The translations under genes were made by a program, and so were the position numbers. A stretch of DNA of 64,000 nt from Spirochaetota bacterium (GTDB lineage: Bacteria; Spirochaetota; UBA4802; UBA5550), in the NCBI GenBank assembly GCA_016933025.1, contig JAFGBT010000007.1, positions 1-64,000 of the forward strand, given 5' to 3'. Shown piece after piece: positions 61,012 to 64,000 of this stretch. How positions within the stretch are numbered: position 1 is the first letter of the stretch; the number at the start of each line of letters is the position of its first letter. The notes under the pieces were generated by a model that saw nothing but the letters and a program-made list of their open reading frames with translations, was not told the origin of the DNA and made no database searches.

Positions 61012-61140
61012 ATGAAAAAGGAATATCAAGTTCCAACCATAATCAGCGAGCAGATAAAAGTCGGTGTGTTCGGCGCATACGGAAGCAACAGCGGCCCGAT
61101 AGCCATACTTGCTCCTTTCTTTGGGTTGTGCTGCAGCTAA
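61012..61140 (+). CDS. Putative RiPP precursor peptide (42 residues)
   Basis: ATG at 61012 with GGTGGGGA eight bases upstream; TAA at 61138. The N-terminal part MKKEYQVPTIISEQI carries a YxxP motif (Tyr5, Pro8) like the leader segments bound by PqqD-type recognition domains. The C-terminal part is uncharged, rich in Gly, Ala and Ser (VGVFGAYGSNSGP), then hydrophobic, ending Cys-Cys-Ser. It has its own promoter-like and terminator sequences and faces a convergent operon coding for a radical SAM/SPASM enzyme, a PqqD-like protein, an HPr-kinase-like protein and an S26-type peptidase. The modification is unknown. Too short for routine gene callers. Confidence 0.72.
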   Translation: MKKEYQVPTIISEQIKVGVFGAYGSNSGPIAILAPFFGLCCS

Positions 61141-61193
61141 TCAGTTATCGTTTTTAGTTCTTCGCTGCATTTTTGCATTAATTATGCTGTGAG

Positions 61194-61222
61194 AAGGGCT
61201 TCCTTTGGTGAGGCCCTTTTTT
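61194..61222 (+). terminator. Intrinsic terminator after the precursor gene
   Basis: AGGGCTTC pairs with GAGGCCCT (one G-T pair) around a seven-base loop, followed by TTTTTA. Ends the small transcript before the convergent radical SAM gene. Confidence 0.8.
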
Positions 61223-61242
61223 ATTGCATGATTTTTTCCCAA

Positions 61243-62277
61243 TTAATCACCTTGACCGCTTCTGCCGCGAATGCCTGCAGCGATACCCGCGGCGCAGTGA
61301 CAGGCGGTTGGCGATTTTGCCGTAAGCGAGCCGGTTTCTATATACGTGACCCCCGGACATCGCCTGCAGTACGCCCGCATTCCGCATTTCGAACAGTCTG
61401 CGACATCCTCGGGTTTCAGCGTCCGGAGCTCTTCAAGGAAAGGGGCCGGACTGTCGTGCCATATGTCGCGCAGTGACCGCTCGCGCAGAGATCCGACCTT
61501 TTTCCTCATGAGGATGCATGGATACACATCGCCCTGGGGCGATATGGCCGCACTGTTTTTTCCGGCATTACAGGAGAGCACTGCCCCTCCCTTCATGTCC
61601 TCGCCCGGTATCAGCCCGCCGTTGATCAGTTCAGGGTCGATGGCCGCGATCTCCTCTCCGGTCAACAGGAAGTCCTGGGGCGTCCGCTCGCCGTCCAGCC
61701 GGGGGGACACCGTCAGGTTCGCCTGGAAGGTCGCGCCGAGGCGCGCGCACAACGCCTTCATGTCCTGAAGTTCGCGGTAGTTTTGCCGCATGACCGTGGT
61801 TTTCAGGGCAACGTTGATCCGCCGCTCTCTCAGGAGGGAAACGGCGCGCGTCATGCGGTCGAAGGCGCCCGGAACGTTCATGAGCGTGTCGTGGGTTTCG
61901 GGTGTGGCGCCGAGAAGCGATATCTCCGCACTGTATACGCGGAGTTTTTCCAGCATATCCGCCTCGGCGCGGCCGATCATCAGGCCCGTGGTGAGGATGC
62001 TCAGGAAAAAGCCGTGCTTTCTCGCCGACTCGATGACGGCGGCGAGGTCCCCCCGTGCGAACGGCTCCCCGCCGGTTATTCCGATGTTGATCGCGCCCTC
62101 GTCCCTGAGCTGGCCGAAGATGTCGGAAAATTCCGCGAGCGTCAGCTCGTTCTCGTTGTTCCTGACCTGAAAGCAGTGGACGCAGCTGCAGGGACAGCGG
62201 TGCGTCACCTCGATCATGAGACTGTGTATCTTGTTGAGGGCGCGGTATTTTTCGATGAGCTGGCTGTGCAGGTCCAC
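61243..62277 (-). CDS. Radical SAM/SPASM maturase
   Basis: 344 residues from a GTG at 62277. The radical SAM cluster motif is in HRCPCSCVHCF (Cys-x3-Cys-x2-Cys), followed by GGEPFARGD. The C-terminal SPASM domain has CNAGKNSAAISPQGDVYPC, then CSKCGMRAYCRRC and a final Cys, for auxiliary [4Fe-4S] clusters. SPASM enzymes such as PqqE and the sactipeptide synthases modify peptide side chains or backbones. With PqqD- and HprK-like genes directly upstream and a candidate peptide opposite, peptide modification is the likely job. Last gene of the operon. Confidence 0.92.
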   Translation of the reverse strand: MDLHSQLIEKYRALNKIHSLMIEVTHRCPCSCVHCFQVRNNENELTLAEFSDIFGQLRDEGAINIGITGGEPFARGDLAAVIESARKHGFFLSILTTGLMIGRAEADMLEKLRVYSAEISLLGATPETHDTLMNVPGAFDRMTRAVSLLRERRINVALKTTVMRQNYRELQDMKALCARLGATFQANLTVSPRLDGERTPQDFLLTGEEIAAIDPELINGGLIPGEDMKGGAVLSCNAGKNSAAISPQGDVYPCILMRKKVGSLRERSLRDIWHDSPAPFLEELRTLKPEDVADCSKCGMRAYCRRCPGVTYIETGSLTAKSPTACHCAAGIAAGIRGRSGQGD

Positions 62278-62282
62278 GGCGA

Positions 62283-62555
62283 CTATACGGTGATAAGGTT
62301 TTTGTCCTCGAGTGTTTCAAGGAACATCAGCGTGTCCGTCTCGGCGCGGCTTCTCTCCACGTCATACTCGGCGCAGAGCCTGTCAACGATGTCGCCTGCC
62401 GACAGCGTCCCGTCGATGTTTCGCCAGATGAAGCTGCCGGTCTCATCAAGGCTGTGCAGTTCGTCGCCGGTCTCGGTTATGATTATAACGGCGCCCCCGA
62501 GTTCCCTGATGCACAATCCCCCGATGGGCGAAGGGACGCTTTTCAATCCTATCAT
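62283..62555 (-). CDS. PqqD-like peptide-recognition protein
   Basis: 90 residues from ATG 62555, whose ATGA overlaps the stop of the upstream gene; a longer frame to 62606 is unlikely. Pattern AVIIITETGDELHSLDETGSFIW followed by an LSAGDIVDRLCAEYDV helix matches the PqqD fold (three-strand sheet and helices). PqqD binds the precursor leader and presents it to the radical SAM enzyme, encoded here five bases downstream. Confidence 0.9.
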   Translation of the reverse strand: MIGLKSVPSPIGGLCIRELGGAVIIITETGDELHSLDETGSFIWRNIDGTLSAGDIVDRLCAEYDVERSRAETDTLMFLETLEDKNLITV

Positions 62556-63430
62556 GTCGTTGTACGCTCCATGCCTGAATAGAATAACCTGTCGATTTCG
62601 TCCCAAAACCCCGCATCCGGAAGAAAGTCGAGCCGGTAAACGGGAACTGAACGGTATATCGCTTCTGCAGTGTCCATCATGGCTATAAAAATCCTCACCG
62701 ACTGTTGCTCGTGCAGTGCCACGGGCGGAACGATCTCCTTCGCCAGCAGCGGAATTGCATCGGCTTCTTTCGGTGAAGATATCGTGTGCGAGGCGCCGTG
62801 TCCGAGCAAAAAGACGGCCTTGAGCGGGGCCGAGCCACCTTTTTTATCCTTGAAAAATCCGTTGAACGGCGTCCCGTGTATCGTTATGCCGCTGGTGCCG
62901 AATTCAAGGAGGCAGATCTCGTCGTTCAATACGTGGTGGCCGCGACTCAGCGACGCTATCGTTGATTTGCCCGAGCCCGACGGCCCCGCGAACATGAACC
63001 CGTCCTTGCGGAACAGCACGCCCGAGCAGTGGGCCAGGACTGCGTTGCTCTGCCTGATCATGCGGCATGAGTAGAATGCCTGGTAGAGGATCTGCTCGAA
63101 AACCCTCGTTCTCTGGCCGATCATCAGGCCCTTTTTGACCCAGAGCCGTATTTCGGCGGGGCCGGACGCGATCTCTCCGCGGATGACGCCGTCGCCGATT
63201 ACGAATGTCCTGCCGTCGACCTTCTTGGCGGTGAACAGGGATTCCGGGATCTCGATCTCGTCATCGTGAACGACGATGTTGAGCTGGAGGATCACATCGG
63301 GCTCCTTCACAGAGGAGGGCGCGCCGAAGTAATCGGCCAGTGAGCCCGCGTATTCCCCGGAGGGGCAGAGTATGCCGGTCACATGATTTCCGACTTCCAG
63401 CCGGTATTCATTTATGTTTTTTTGAGACAT
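62552..63430 (-). CDS. HPr kinase-like protein of the peptide cluster
   Basis: 292 residues. The C-terminal half has the P-loop AGPSGSGKSTIA and VLNDEICLLE, like the kinase domain of HPr kinase/phosphorylase, but the HPr-interaction motif and the usual N-terminal domain are missing. Related HprK-type proteins occur beside PqqD genes (HprK-related kinase A systems) and in some lasso-peptide clusters where they phosphorylate the peptide. Overlaps both neighbours (19 bp upstream, 4 bp downstream), so it is tightly coupled. Confidence 0.85.
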   Translation of the reverse strand: MSQKNINEYRLEVGNHVTGILCPSGEYAGSLADYFGAPSSVKEPDVILQLNIVVHDDEIEIPESLFTAKKVDGRTFVIGDGVIRGEIASGPAEIRLWVKKGLMIGQRTRVFEQILYQAFYSCRMIRQSNAVLAHCSGVLFRKDGFMFAGPSGSGKSTIASLSRGHHVLNDEICLLEFGTSGITIHGTPFNGFFKDKKGGSAPLKAVFLLGHGASHTISSPKEADAIPLLAKEIVPPVALHEQQSVRIFIAMMDTAEAIYRSVPVYRLDFLPDAGFWDEIDRLFYSGMERTTT

Positions 63431-63897
63431 CTCTTGATAAACCTCGGCATGATTAAGCCCGCGTTCCAGGCGACAAGGATGATTTGCCGGAGGGCGTCGT
63501 GTCCGGCCTTTTTCCTCGCCTCCCGGGACGCGATCTCCTTATATCCTCCCGCCCCATCCCGAATGGCGTCCACGACCCCGACTACCCGGCTGCCGCGGAT
63601 CCATGATCCAAAGCGATTCGCGTCGCCCTTCTGGTAAAGGAACGCCGTCCCCCACGGTGGTATTCGCGCGAGGAGGCGATGGGTCGTCAATGAGTTTTTC
63701 TCATTGAATACGATAATATCGCCGACAAGGAGCTCCCCGGCGGAAATTGATCGTATTCGTATCGTGCTGCCGGGCGTTATGAGGGGCGACATGCTTCCCG
63801 ACAGCACCGGCAATTCGACGGTGGCGCCGTGAGGCACCATGCCGTTGAGAAGGTCAAACCAGCCCGCTATTATTTCGCGACTGTTTTTTTCAGGCAT
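63412..63897 (-). CDS. S26/S24-type signal peptidase-like protein
   Basis: 161 residues if started at ATG 63897; a TTG at 63963 is possible, and the frame stays open to the window edge. ELPVLSGSMSPLITPGSTIRI holds the catalytic Ser; TTHRLL and YQKGDAN give the His and Gly-Asp-x-Asn block of Sec11/SipW-like serine proteases. A hydrophobic C-terminal segment (IILVAWNAGLIMPRF) could anchor it. In this cluster it may cleave the leader from the modified peptide during export. First complete gene of the leftward operon in view. Confidence 0.85.
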   Translation of the reverse strand: MPEKNSREIIAGWFDLLNGMVPHGATVELPVLSGSMSPLITPGSTIRIRSISAGELLVGDIIVFNEKNSLTTHRLLARIPPWGTAFLYQKGDANRFGSWIRGSRVVGVVDAIRDGAGGYKEIASREARKKAGHDALRQIILVAWNAGLIMPRFIKRCLKKT

Positions 63898-64000
63898 TGC
63901 GAGCACGCCCGGGCGCGGGAAAAGACATGAAAACCGCATCCGCATGTCTCGCGTTTTTATCAAACGGTCGCGCCAAAACGCCCCCCTGAACTCTTTTAAG
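63898..64000 (-). other. Open frame at right edge, in phase with the peptidase gene
   Basis: The peptidase frame continues without stop to base 64000, reading FRGAFWRDRLIKTRDMRMRF and then a short hydrophobic/Pro segment. This resembles the Arg-rich C-terminus of the nucleotidyltransferases often found beside PqqD/HprK/S26 genes, which would make a fusion or an overlapping gene end. A second frame also ends here, at TGA 63890-63892. Unresolved because of the cut. Confidence 0.3.

Noticed and set aside
1..64000. tRNA, rRNA, CRISPR arrays, intact insertion sequences or prophage
   Set aside because: I looked for cloverleaf T-loop motifs, regularly spaced repeats, transposases and integrases and saw none; the repeats present are palindromic, non-coding and dispersed.

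Overview
The window looks like a chromosomal segment (mostly GC-rich, with AT-rich intergenic islands) from a Gram-negative, at least partly anaerobic bacterium. Lipoprotein signals, an outer-membrane-type beta-barrel, an MlaF-like ATPase and an AlgI/AlgJ-type acetylation pair support a diderm. Two 7TM-DISM receptors, a membrane-bound AraC regulator, a large chemoreceptor and a fatty-acid toolkit with several acyl-CoA dehydrogenases and ligases fit an uncultured spirochaete (Spirochaetota, Leptospira-like lineages). That placement is inference: no rRNA or other marker gene is present.

Layout. 1-6.0 kb: the 5' end of a 7TM-DISM receptor, then a pentose module (xylose-isomerase-like, xylulokinase-like, GH3 glycosidase). 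6-10.8 kb: ankyrin protein, membrane protein, lipoprotein, citrate synthase and a small secreted protein. 11-17.3 kb: rsgA, an MlaF-like ATPase and a nucleotide-sugar cluster (uronate-epimerase type, DegT aminotransferase, CapD/PglF-like dehydratase). 17.3-23.6 kb: HEAT protein, glucosyl-3-phosphoglycerate synthase, DUF2889 protein and a 7TM-DISM/PP2C phosphatase, with MITE-like palindromic repeats between them. 23.6-35.8 kb: a fatty-acid regulon. A TetR gene and three copies of the operator ACTGACATGTCAGT sit at the promoters of a leftward operon (two acyl-CoA dehydrogenases, hydroxyacyl-CoA dehydrogenase, enoyl-CoA hydratase) and a rightward one (SCP2 protein, acyl-CoA ligase, thiolase). A second acyl-CoA ligase and a chalcone-isomerase-like protein follow.

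36-50.9 kb: polysaccharide O-acetylation genes (AlgJ-like, MBOAT) downstream of hypB; a beta-barrel protein; hypF; then a formate module. The module is a formate dehydrogenase alpha subunit read through an in-frame UGA (selenocysteine, with a SECIS hairpin directly downstream), a fused NuoE-NuoF diaphorase, an oxalate/formate-family transporter and a rubrerythrin-like protein. Two paralogous receiver proteins flank the remnant of a hydrogenase maturation protease. 51-58.7 kb: a chemoreceptor, a membrane-bound AraC regulator and a four-gene reductase/acetoacetate-decarboxylase-like cluster of unknown pathway.

58.7-64 kb: an ABC-2 exporter, then the most novel-looking locus. A 42-codon peptide gene too short for ordinary gene calling, with a YxxP leader and a Cys-Cys-Ser end, has its own promoter-like and terminator sequences. 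It faces a convergent operon encoding an S26-type peptidase, an HPr-kinase-like protein, a PqqD-like protein and a radical SAM/SPASM enzyme. I read this as a candidate ribosomally made, modified peptide (RiPP) system. It is cut by the right window edge.
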